Below are positions 53,043 to 62,146 of a stretch of DNA of 64,000 nt, piece after piece; the stretch's first letter is position 1; the number at the start of each line of letters is the position of its first letter. A program made the position numbers and the translations under genes. The notes beneath the pieces are model-generated. The model had not been told where the DNA came from, ran no database searches, and saw nothing but the letters and a program-made list of their open reading frames with translations. Source of the DNA: UBA6059 sp040219045 (GTDB taxonomy: Bacteria; Bacteroidota; Bacteroidia; Cytophagales; Cyclobacteriaceae); NCBI GenBank assembly GCA_965229505.1, contig OZ245881.1, forward strand, positions 2,356,001-2,420,000. The letters run 5' to 3'.

Positions 53043-53086
53043 CTTCAGCAATTCCTCAAAAATTATTTCTAACTCAATAATTCATA

Positions 53087-53094
53087 TAGTTTTG
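53087..53094 (+). promoter_or_regulatory. Putative -7 element for the adenosine kinase gene
   Basis: TAGTTTTG matches TAnnTTTG and lies 40 bp before the ATG at 53135. TTTC at 53066-53069 is a weak -33 match with a 17-bp spacer. Confidence 0.45.
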
Positions 53095-53134
53095 CGCCCT
53101 GATTCTTAAAAGCTCCAAATCAGAGACTATTCCC

Positions 53135-54136
53135 ATGAGTAAGAAATATGACGTTTACGGCATAGGTAATGCCTTAGTAGATATAGTTGTTGAAGTTGAA
53201 GATCAGTTCTTCGAAGACCATAATGTTGAGAAAGGTCTCATGACCCTGGTCGATGAAGATCGCCAGCACCAGCTGGTCGACGCGATGCACATCGAGGAGG
53301 AGCGCATGCAGTGCGGAGGATCAGCTGCTAACAGCATTATCGCGACAAGTCAGTTTGGGGGCAATAGCTACTATGCTTGCCGTGTCAGCAACGATCGCTT
53401 TGGGAAGTTCTACTTAAAAGACCTGAAGTCAAACGGAGTAGACACCAATCTCACTGACGCTACAGCTCCAAATGGCATTACTGGTAAATGTCTGGTAATG
53501 ACCACACCTGACGCTGAGCGCACTATGAACACTTTCCTAGGAATCACGTCTGACTTTGGTGTAGCTGAGCTTGATCTTGACGCACTTAAGAAATCGACCT
53601 ACTTATATATAGAAGGTTACCTGGTCACCTCGCCATCAGCGGTGGAGGCTATGAAGTTGGCAAAAAAGACAGCTGAAGAAAATGGGGTGAAAGTAGCGCT
53701 GACTTTTAGTGATCCTAGCATGGTCAAGTATTTCGGCGATCAGATGAAAGAGATCGTGGGTGATGGTGTAGACCTGCTTTTTTGCAATGAGGAAGAGGCA
53801 ATGCTCTTTACTGGCACGGACAACCTGATGGACGCTCGCGAGGCATTGAAAGCATTCGCAAGTCGCTTTGCTATCACACTCGGTTCAAATGGAGCGATGA
53901 TCTTTGATGGAGATACATTTATCGATATCGAGCCCTACAAAGTAGAAGCCATAGACACCAACGGAGCGGGGGATATGTTCTCCGGCGCTTTCCTTTATGG
54001 AATCACACACGGGCACAGCTACGCCGAGGCTGGAAAGATCGCCAGCCTTGCTTCCTCTAAAGTGGTTTCCAAATTCGGACCCAGACTAGAGTGGCACCAG
54101 GCCAAAGAGATCCTCAATCATCTTTTTGAGTCCTGA
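53135..54136 (+). CDS. Adenosine kinase, PfkB family
   Basis: Phosphorylates adenosine (or a related nucleoside or sugar) with ATP in the cytoplasm. 333 residues. The N-terminal YGIGNALVDIVVEVED and MQCGGSAANSI match the substrate-binding part of adenosine-kinase-like PfkB proteins. The PfkB signature DTNGAGDMFSGAFLYG near residue 270 holds the anion hole and the catalytic Asp. The adenosine kinase name is the usual one for this Bacteroidota orthologue, but other PfkB substrates cannot be excluded. The 3' end overlaps the convergent M61 peptidase gene by 23 bp. Confidence 0.85.
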   Translation: MSKKYDVYGIGNALVDIVVEVEDQFFEDHNVEKGLMTLVDEDRQHQLVDAMHIEEERMQCGGSAANSIIATSQFGGNSYYACRVSNDRFGKFYLKDLKSNGVDTNLTDATAPNGITGKCLVMTTPDAERTMNTFLGITSDFGVAELDLDALKKSTYLYIEGYLVTSPSAVEAMKLAKKTAEENGVKVALTFSDPSMVKYFGDQMKEIVGDGVDLLFCNEEEAMLFTGTDNLMDAREALKAFASRFAITLGSNGAMIFDGDTFIDIEPYKVEAIDTNGAGDMFSGAFLYGITHGHSYAEAGKIASLASSKVVSKFGPRLEWHQAKEILNHLFES

Positions 54137-55820
54137 GCCATTGGGCACGTCGTTGACGAGCTGCTCCTGATGCTTCGACTTGGATAGAGACTTTGGGACT
54201 ACCATAATAAGCTTTGGTTTCCACCTCAACTTCAATTTGAAGCTTTTTGCCTAGGCGGGTAATTTCTAAACTGTTTAGGCCAACTTTTATTTCCTTGAAG
54301 GGTGTTTTGGCAGGAGTGCCGTTGATGGCGATGATTTCATCTCCTGCTGTGAAGTAAGCTTCCCCTAAGCTTTCCGGAACTGTTGAGGTTACGCTAAGGT
54401 TTCCTGCTGTATTGGACTGAGTTTTTAAACCAAGGCCAGACATGAGCTGATCTTCGGGATAAGACAGATCCATTTTCAACCCTACCCAAGCCAATAGTTC
54501 GCTAAGGGCATGCTCTAATGGTTCGACACCATCAACGTAGTTTTTGAAGAATTCCGATAGGTTCAGGCCACTGACCTTTTCCGCCAGAGTACGTACATCC
54601 TCATTCAGATAGCCCTCTGACCCTGGTCCGAATTGCTCCCAAAGTGCCCTCATGACATCATCAAGGGATTGCTCACTATCGGTAGCTTTTCTGATAGTAA
54701 GGTCTAGCATCAAAGCAAACAAGGCACCCTTCACATAGATAGAAACTTTGCGATGTGGTGCTCCATTGCGGTAGCCATCAACCCACAGATCTAGCGAGGA
54801 GCCCGCCAGGCTAGCCGCGTGTCGACCATAGTTCTCAAAATGGCGTTTGAGCAGGCGGTTCACCTCACCGAGATACCAGGCCTCATCGAACACTCCGCCT
54901 CTAACCAGAAATAAGTCACCATAGTAGGTAGTAAAGCCTTCTGCCACATACCCCGTATCGAAGTAGTTCTCCTGATCAAATTGATAAGGACTTAGCTGCC
55001 GAGGGCGTATTCGCTTGATATTCCAATAGTGAAATAGTTCATGGCTTGAGACCCCCATGAGATTCTCGTAGAATTGCACATCATCCGTAGGTCCGAGTAG
55101 GATAGTCGTCCCTTCCATATGCTCCACGCCATGATAGATTTTGAATGGAAAGAACATCAACTGATATTCATAGGTCTTTAAATCCTCCCACGGCAGTACT
55201 TCCCGCTGCGCTTGAGTGTACTTTCTGATGTCATCGACGAGCTTTGTCCGATCCAATGCATGGTCGCCATATATCGCTAGGACAAAGGGCTTGCCATCTA
55301 CCGTAAACCCGAGTTTCTCAAGTCGATCACTTGCGAGAATTGGACTATCTGCCAGCTCATCATAGGATTTCACCAGCCAATGTTCACCTGATTTCTGGAG
55401 TGAGGTAGATACGTCATAATCCTTCGGAAGTGCTATTTCCAGAGTTGCTTCTTGGTCTTCGTATCCTTCGACTGATAGGATAGTATTGACTGGATTAACT
55501 AGCCAAAAATCCTCTCCAATATAAGTGCCTCCAGCATCAAGTCGATTGGCGTACACCTGATACTCTACAGTCAACACCCCAGTGTTTGGATGGTCTATAG
55601 TCCATTGATTCGTTGAATTTTTAGTTACCACAATGGCACCACCATTTGGAGCCTTAGCTTTTATCCCATAGATGTGGCCTGGGAAGTTGCCGAACTCGTA
55701 TCTGCCCGGCCGCCACTTGGATAGGTTAAGCACCAAGGGAGTGCTGTCTGGCTTTTCAATCGTAAGTGATACATCAAGACGCTTGCTCAATGGGTTGACA
55801 CAGGACAACTTATACCTCAT
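54114..55820 (-). CDS. M61 family metallopeptidase (glycyl aminopeptidase type) with PDZ domain
   Basis: 568 residues. The zinc motif HELFH lies in SSHELFHYWNIKR (about residues 260-272), with the third-ligand Glu expected in the downstream YVAEGFTTYYGD. The N-terminal ~170 residues form the beta-sandwich domain of M61 enzymes, and a PDZ-like domain sits near the C-terminus (about 465-515, with GEAYFTAGDEIIAINGTPA). No signal peptide is evident, so it is probably cytoplasmic; M61 enzymes remove N-terminal Gly or Ala residues. It is convergent with the adenosine kinase gene and divergent from rpmH. Confidence 0.9.
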   Translation of the reverse strand: MRYKLSCVNPLSKRLDVSLTIEKPDSTPLVLNLSKWRPGRYEFGNFPGHIYGIKAKAPNGGAIVVTKNSTNQWTIDHPNTGVLTVEYQVYANRLDAGGTYIGEDFWLVNPVNTILSVEGYEDQEATLEIALPKDYDVSTSLQKSGEHWLVKSYDELADSPILASDRLEKLGFTVDGKPFVLAIYGDHALDRTKLVDDIRKYTQAQREVLPWEDLKTYEYQLMFFPFKIYHGVEHMEGTTILLGPTDDVQFYENLMGVSSHELFHYWNIKRIRPRQLSPYQFDQENYFDTGYVAEGFTTYYGDLFLVRGGVFDEAWYLGEVNRLLKRHFENYGRHAASLAGSSLDLWVDGYRNGAPHRKVSIYVKGALFALMLDLTIRKATDSEQSLDDVMRALWEQFGPGSEGYLNEDVRTLAEKVSGLNLSEFFKNYVDGVEPLEHALSELLAWVGLKMDLSYPEDQLMSGLGLKTQSNTAGNLSVTSTVPESLGEAYFTAGDEIIAINGTPAKTPFKEIKVGLNSLEITRLGKKLQIEVEVETKAYYGSPKVSIQVEASGAARQRRAQWLRTQKDD

Positions 55821-55838
55821 TTATATTTAGATTGCTGG

Positions 55839-55869
55839 TTTGTAAAAAGCCAAAAGCTACATATCTTTG
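55839..55869 (+). promoter_or_regulatory. Bacteroidota-type promoter of the rpmH operon
   Basis: -33 TTTG (55839-55842), a 19-bp spacer and -7 TATCTTTG (55862-55869) match the Bacteroidota housekeeping consensus exactly. The expected start site is near 55876, giving a leader of about 66 nt before rpmH. This is the clearest promoter in the window. Confidence 0.75.
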
Positions 55870-55941
55870 CAGCCCGTCTGAGAAAACGCTCTGATTTTGT
55901 TGCTTTTCAGACTCTAATAACGGTGATCAAACTAAGAAAAA

Positions 55942-56100
55942 ATGAAAAGAACATTTCAACCTTCACAAAGAAAGCGTAGAAATAAGCACGGTTTCAAGTC
56001 TAGAATGGCATCTGCCAGTGGAAGGGCTTTACTTGCAAAAAGAAGAGCTAAGGGAAGAAAAAAATTGTCTGTATCTGACGAAGGAAAGCATAAGCGATAA
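55942..56100 (+). CDS. rpmH: 50S ribosomal protein L34
   Basis: 52 residues. It begins MKRTFQPSQRKRRNKHGF and continues with RMASASGRALLAKRRAKGRK, the invariant L34 sequence, with a short acidic C-terminal extension (VSDEGKHKR) common in Bacteroidota. It is a component of the large ribosomal subunit. rnpA follows 36 bp later, the near-universal rpmH-rnpA order. The promoter at 55839-55869 stands directly upstream. Confidence 0.98.
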   Translation: MKRTFQPSQRKRRNKHGFKSRMASASGRALLAKRRAKGRKKLSVSDEGKHKR

Positions 56101-56136
56101 GAAATTGTCGTTAGCCTTTCTTTTGTTCCTAAGATA

Positions 56137-56541
56137 ATGGATCAAAAAAAGGCACATATAGAAAAACATTTGAACACCTTTCGCAAGCATGAAAGGTTGA
56201 ATCAAAAAAAACTGATTGCCCTTTTGTTTCAAAAGGGCAAATCTTTTTTTAGCCATCCACTGGCCACTAAGTACCTACCGCAGGAGCATGATTTGGGTTA
56301 CCATCAGATACTCATCTCCGTCCCCAAGAAGAAAATAAAGAAGGCCCATCAGCGCAACCTGATCAAGAGAAGGATGCGTGAGGCCTACCGGCAAAACAAG
56401 ACGGCATTCAGCTTTCAAAGGCATTGGCTGATTGCTTATATTTATTCGTCCGAAGACATCTTGTCGTACAAAGAGATCGAGGATAAACTAAAGGATTCCT
56501 TACTACGTTTATCCAAGACTGAGGAGAATTCAACAAAATGA
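56137..56541 (+). CDS. rnpA: Ribonuclease P protein component
   Basis: The protein subunit that helps the RNase P RNA cut the 5' leader from tRNA precursors. 134 residues. The RNR signature is KKAHQRNLIKRRMREAYR (about residues 67-84), preceded by the substrate-binding cleft strands (YHQILISVPKKK). The gene lies downstream of rpmH in the standard order and overlaps the S41 peptidase start by 4 bp (ATGA), so all are translated from one message. Confidence 0.96.
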   Translation: MDQKKAHIEKHLNTFRKHERLNQKKLIALLFQKGKSFFSHPLATKYLPQEHDLGYHQILISVPKKKIKKAHQRNLIKRRMREAYRQNKTAFSFQRHWLIAYIYSSEDILSYKEIEDKLKDSLLRLSKTEENSTK

Positions 56542-58193
56542 GGAGACTAACAACCAAGCTAATTATAGCCAGTACAGTGCTGATATTATCATTATCTGCA
56601 TTTACGGTATCAGATGACAAGTACTTCCAGATCGCGAAGAACCTGGACATTTTCGCCACATTATTCAAAGAGATAAACACATACTACGTCGATGAGATTG
56701 ATGCTAAGTCGCTGCTAAGAAGCGGTATCGATGCGATGCTGGTTTCACTTGACCCTTACGCTGACTTCATTGATGAAGAGGATCTGGAAAACTACAGGTT
56801 TGTTACGACGGGACAATATGGTGGTATAGGAGCTTTGGTGGGAAAACGAAATGGTAAAAACATCATACTAATGCCTTATGAAGGATTTCCCGCTTTTGAA
56901 GCAGGATTGCAGATAGGTGATGTAGTGACAGAGATTGACGGTCAGCCAATTAAAGACCTTAATTCAACTGAGACTAGTAATCTACTAAAGGGCAAAGCTG
57001 AAACCCCCGTAGTGCTGACCATCGAAAGGTTTGGACAGGAAGAACCCTTTGAAGCCACTTTGCAACGCAAGCAGATCACCATAGACAATGTGCCCTACTA
57101 TGGTATGTTGGACGATGAAGTAGGCTACATCAAGCTCACGGACTTTACTACTGAGGCCGCTCTTGAGGTAAAAAATGCTTTGAAGGATTTAAAGGATCAA
57201 AACGCGACGAGCCTTGTGCTGGACTTGCGTGGGAACCCCGGGGGGTTGTTAGATGAAGCTATCAATGTTTCTAACATCTTCATCAAGAAAGGCGCTGAAG
57301 TTGTTAGTACAAAGGGCAAAGCCGATAATTGGAACCAGTCCTATCTGGCCCTCAACGAGGCTGTTGACACAGAGATACCTTTGGTGGTCTTGACAGGGCG
57401 TGGAAGTGCATCCGCCTCAGAGATCGTCGCAGGTGTGATGCAGGACTATGACCGTGCAGTATTGGTAGGTCGACGCACATTTGGAAAAGGACTGGTACAA
57501 TCCACCCGCCCATTAGCATACAATTCCCAGCTCAAGATCACTACCGCAAAATATTACATTCCCAGTGGGAGATGCATTCAGGCGATTGACTACAGTCTCC
57601 GCAACGAGGATGGTAGTGTAGGGCATATCCCCGATTCTCTCAGGGTAGCGTTCGAGACGCAGAATGGCCGTACTGTTTATGATGGTGGTGGGGTGAATCC
57701 CGATATTGAAATAGAGTCCACACAATACTCTTCCGTGGCAATTGCGCTAGTTAACTATAACCATATTTTTGATTACGCCACTGAGTATAAGTTTGAGCAT
57801 GAATCGATTGCTCCGGCTAAAGAATTCTCCTTGTCGGAATCGGAATACCAGGAGTTTTTGTCGTGGTTGAAGGGCAAGGAGTTCGATTACACCACCGCGG
57901 TAGAGCGTCAGCTCAAGCAACTGGTGGCCAGTGCAAAGAGCGAGCAGTACTATGAAAAGATTGAAGATCAAATCTCTGCACTTGAGACCCAGGTAAAAAC
58001 GAATAAAGAAGCTGACTTGATCAAGTTTAAGGACGAGATCAAGCTGTTACTTGAGCAGGAGATCGCGAGCAGATATTATTTTCAAAGAGGTATCATTGAA
58101 TCTACCTTTAAAGAAGATCGTGATTTACAGGCAGCAGTTCAAGTGCTTAAAGATGATACACGGTATGGTAAGCTTTTGGCACGAGCCCAATGA
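56538..58193 (+). CDS. S41 family C-terminal processing peptidase, second paralogue
   Basis: 551 residues. A signal anchor lies at the N-terminus (LIIASTVLILSLSAF). A PDZ domain follows (about 90-170, with AGLQIGDVVTEIDGQPI), then the S41 core with Ser in GSASASEIVAGV and Lys in TFGKGLVQ. The C-terminal helical extension is long, as in the paralogue at 2008-3642, but the two differ clearly along their length. Position after rnpA is common in Bacteroidota. It overlaps rnpA by 4 bp and tsaB by 4 bp. Confidence 0.93.
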   Translation: MRRLTTKLIIASTVLILSLSAFTVSDDKYFQIAKNLDIFATLFKEINTYYVDEIDAKSLLRSGIDAMLVSLDPYADFIDEEDLENYRFVTTGQYGGIGALVGKRNGKNIILMPYEGFPAFEAGLQIGDVVTEIDGQPIKDLNSTETSNLLKGKAETPVVLTIERFGQEEPFEATLQRKQITIDNVPYYGMLDDEVGYIKLTDFTTEAALEVKNALKDLKDQNATSLVLDLRGNPGGLLDEAINVSNIFIKKGAEVVSTKGKADNWNQSYLALNEAVDTEIPLVVLTGRGSASASEIVAGVMQDYDRAVLVGRRTFGKGLVQSTRPLAYNSQLKITTAKYYIPSGRCIQAIDYSLRNEDGSVGHIPDSLRVAFETQNGRTVYDGGGVNPDIEIESTQYSSVAIALVNYNHIFDYATEYKFEHESIAPAKEFSLSESEYQEFLSWLKGKEFDYTTAVERQLKQLVASAKSEQYYEKIEDQISALETQVKTNKEADLIKFKDEIKLLLEQEIASRYYFQRGIIESTFKEDRDLQAAVQVLKDDTRYGKLLARAQ

Positions 58194-58879
58194 TTAGAAT
58201 CCTCAGTATTGAGACTTCTACAGAAGTTTGCTCTGTAGCAGTGCATGAAGAGGAACAACTTTTGGCGTATGCCGAATCACGCCGGCAAAAGTCCCATTCC
58301 AGCCTGCTCGTTCCTATGGTCGATCAACTTCTGGCAAACTCCAAAATCCAAAAAACGGAACTATCGGCGATAGCTGTTTCTAGGGGGCCTGGTAGCTACA
58401 CCGGCTTAAGAATTGGCAGCTCTACCGCCAAAGGCCTGTGCTATGCACTGGATATACCATTGATAGCCATTGATACCCTTCAAGCGATGGCATTGGAAGC
58501 TAGTCAGCATCTACATCTACCTTCTTATATCATCCCGCTGATAGATGCGCGGAGAGCTGAGGCGTACTCCCAGATATTCGATCAGGATATGACAATGATT
58601 TCTGAGCCTTCTGCTGTTATTCTTGATGAAGCCAGCTTTAAAGAGTTGGATCAATCAAATCACCAGGTTTTTGTTGGAGATGGGGCAGCTAAGGCCAAGG
58701 GCCTGCTGGGCCGAAGAGATAATGCTAGTTTCTGGGGCCATATACTGCCTTCAGCGAAGTATATAGGACTATTGGCAGTTCAGAGTTATCACCGAGCCCT
58801 ATTTGAAGACCTGGCCTATTTTGAACCTTTTTACTTGAAAGAGTTTTATACTCCTAAGCCACCAAAAAAATTGGTGTGA
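58190..58879 (+). CDS. tsaB: tRNA threonylcarbamoyladenosine biosynthesis protein TsaB
   Basis: Partner of TsaD in forming t6A37 on tRNAs that read ANN codons. 229 residues. Features of the family are ILSIETSTEVCSVAV at the N-terminus, SRGPGSYTGLRIGSSTAKGLCYAL (a region name, about residues 64-87) and PLIDARRAEAYSQIF. It is the inactive ASKHA-fold paralogue, shorter than TsaD. Coupled to the S41 gene by a 4-bp overlap and followed 9 bp later by the DUF2480 gene. Confidence 0.94.
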   Translation: MIRILSIETSTEVCSVAVHEEEQLLAYAESRRQKSHSSLLVPMVDQLLANSKIQKTELSAIAVSRGPGSYTGLRIGSSTAKGLCYALDIPLIAIDTLQAMALEASQHLHLPSYIIPLIDARRAEAYSQIFDQDMTMISEPSAVILDEASFKELDQSNHQVFVGDGAAKAKGLLGRRDNASFWGHILPSAKYIGLLAVQSYHRALFEDLAYFEPFYLKEFYTPKPPKKLV

Positions 58880-58888
58880 TTATCGAGC

Positions 58889-59395
58889 ATGGAAGAAATA
58901 GTAAATAGAGTCGCAAAAAGCCCATTGATCACCCTCGATCTCAAAGAGTATCAGGTACCTGGTGAGCGAGTCTTTCTTGACTTGAAGGACTGGCTTTTTC
59001 AGGAACTTATATTGCGCGAGAAGGATTTTAGAAATCACATCAAGGAACACGATTGGGAGCAGTATGATGCCAAGCACGTCGCAGTTGCTTGCACGGCAGA
59101 TGCTATCATTCCGACTTGGGCCTACATGCTCGTGATGACTAAGCTCGATGGCCATGCCGCCACTGTCGTTCAGGGCACGATACAGGATCTAGAGCGATAT
59201 TTGTATACCACTTTATTTGAGAGCCTGGACTTATCAGAATTTGCCGGGAAGAAATTAGTTATTAAGGGATGCAGCGATATACCCTTACCAGAATACGCCT
59301 TCAGCGAAATCACGAAAAGACTGCTTCCGTATGTTGCGAGCCTAATGTATGGTGAGCCTTGCAGTACCGTACCTATATGGAAGCGAAGTAGATAG
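58889..59395 (+). CDS. DUF2480 family protein
   Basis: 168 residues. Matches the Bacteroidota-specific DUF2480 pattern: ITLDLKEYQVPGERVFLDLKDWLFQ near the N-terminus (a region name), ACTADAIIPTWAYMLV in the middle, and LVIKGCSDIPLPEYAFSEIT near the C-terminus. It has no established function, although conserved Cys residues (VACTAD, KGCSD, PCSTV) and the His in EHDW could bind a metal; that is inference. It ends the rpmH operon. The rRNA operon leader follows. Confidence 0.82.
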   Translation: MEEIVNRVAKSPLITLDLKEYQVPGERVFLDLKDWLFQELILREKDFRNHIKEHDWEQYDAKHVAVACTADAIIPTWAYMLVMTKLDGHAATVVQGTIQDLERYLYTTLFESLDLSEFAGKKLVIKGCSDIPLPEYAFSEITKRLLPYVASLMYGEPCSTVPIWKRSR

Positions 59396-60055
59396 GTAGT
59401 TGTTAGGGAGTATGGATCGTTGGAGGTGCTCAAATAATTGAATTTTCCTTATTGGTAATAGTTTAAGTTGTTGAGATATGTTTTATCTTCGCCCTCCGTT
59501 TCGGAAGGAGATGGGGTAGTGGTGCTGGGAAGAGGAAGGGATAGATGCTGGTTGTATTAGGGTCTAATGTTGGAATCCTTCGAAGGAGTTGTAAGAAGTT
59601 TTAACTGAGACAGATGTTTTAAGCTTTGAGCGCCTGTTAGAGGGTGCTGAAAAAGGTCTTCAAAAACTTTCTCAAATTTTTTCCATCACTATTTAGGTTT
59701 AGGATAATTATTTTTTTTACTTTTGCATCCGCTTAAGGGGTTAGAGAGGGAGAAAGGGGAGCCAAAGCGGCAAAAATTTAGGTTATCTGGGAAGCAGAAG
59801 CCACTATTTCTTGAGATTAGGGTAAAGGGTACTACGGTGTATGTATAGGCAACACGAAAGGTACTTCCTAAAGGAGAGGAAAATGTTCTTTGAACTGATG
59901 AAATATGATAGCGAACCGAATAGAGAAGGCTAGAAATAGTTTTTTGTTATTCTTTGAGATAAGCAGCTAGGGTTAACACACATTGATCCGATCCTAGATC
60001 GGGTGGCTTTATCGAGAGGGCAGTAATGCTTTTGAGATAGGGTTTAAAATTTATA
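59396..60055 (+). other. rRNA operon upstream and leader region
   Basis: 660 bp without a credible gene. It holds a putative rRNA promoter at 59692-59725 and, downstream, a leader of about 330 nt before the mature 16S 5' end. Leader segments such as TTCTTTGAACTGATGAAAT (59890-59908) resemble the TTCTTTGA-type conserved leader motifs seen before Bacteroidota 16S genes. Confidence 0.6.
59692..59725 (+). promoter_or_regulatory. Putative rRNA operon promoter
   Basis: -7 TACTTTTG (59718-59725) matches TAnnTTTG and is followed by GCATCCGC, the usual start region of Bacteroidota rRNA transcripts. TTTAG at 59692-59696 is a weak -33 match at about the right distance, and the spacer is T-rich. Confidence 0.6.
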
Positions 60056-61576
<1,521 letters not shown>

Positions 61577-61630
61577 CTGGAGCTTTAGTTGCTTTATTAG
61601 TTCGCTATCTATTTCAAAGTTCTATAGCCA

Positions 61631-61704
61631 GGGCTTGTAGCTCAGGTGGTTAGAGCGCTACACTGATAATGTAGAGGTCCGTGGTTCGAGTCCACGCAGG
61701 CCCA
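61631..61704 (+). tRNA. tRNA-Ile (anticodon GAT)
   Basis: Acceptor GGGCTTG / CAGGCCC, anticodon stem CTACA/TGTAG with loop CTGATAA giving GAT, and T arm GTGGTTCGAGTCCAC. No encoded CCA. It lies in the 16S-23S spacer, 54 bp after the 16S end, the standard position. Confidence 0.97.
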
Positions 61705-61781
61705 CATGATTGGTCAGTAGTTATTAGTTAAGAGTTGTTGGAGCAATCTGGTAGCAATTAACTATCTACCAAAACCAAACT

Positions 61782-61855
61782 GGGGGTATAGCTCAGCTGG
61801 CTAGAGCACCTGCCTTGCACGCAGGGGGTCAACGGTTCGAATCCGTTTATCTCCA
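61782..61855 (+). tRNA. tRNA-Ala (anticodon TGC)
   Basis: Acceptor GGGGGTA / TATCTCC with two G-T wobbles, anticodon stem CCTGC/GCAGG with loop CTTGCAC giving TGC, and T arm AACGGTTCGAATCCGTT. No encoded CCA. Second tRNA of the rRNA spacer, 77 bp after tRNA-Ile. Confidence 0.97.
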
Positions 61856-61923
61856 CATATTTCATTTAGACCGGAAGGGTTTAAGATTATTTACTGAAAG
61901 ATTGACTAAGTAGCAATACAACT

Positions 61924-61953
61924 GTCTTAATACTAAATACTTAGTACTAAGAC
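61924..61953. repeat. Inverted repeat in the rRNA spacer
   Basis: GTCTTAATACTAA and TTAGTACTAAGAC form a 13-bp stem with one mismatch around ATAC, and include the perfect palindrome CTTAGTACTAAG (61940-61951). It may be an rRNA processing stem or an insertion remnant. The rest of the 291-bp spacer to 23S shows no gene. Confidence 0.45.
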
Positions 61954-62146
61954 CAAGCTACTAGAATCAATCACTAATCCAGATGCCAGGAATCAGATTA
62001 GTTCAACGAGCCGTTGACTATCGATGAATAGCTAGATACTGGAGAAAGAGTTCATTGACATACTGAGAAGAGAAAATTTTTTACAAGAAAACCGAGTGCC
62101 GTCGAAAGACGGCAAACCTAGGATTTTAATATTAGTATTAGAATCG

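Noticed and set aside
61924..61953. Insertion sequence in the rRNA spacer
   Set aside because: Only a short palindromic stem is present, with no transposase frame or target duplication.
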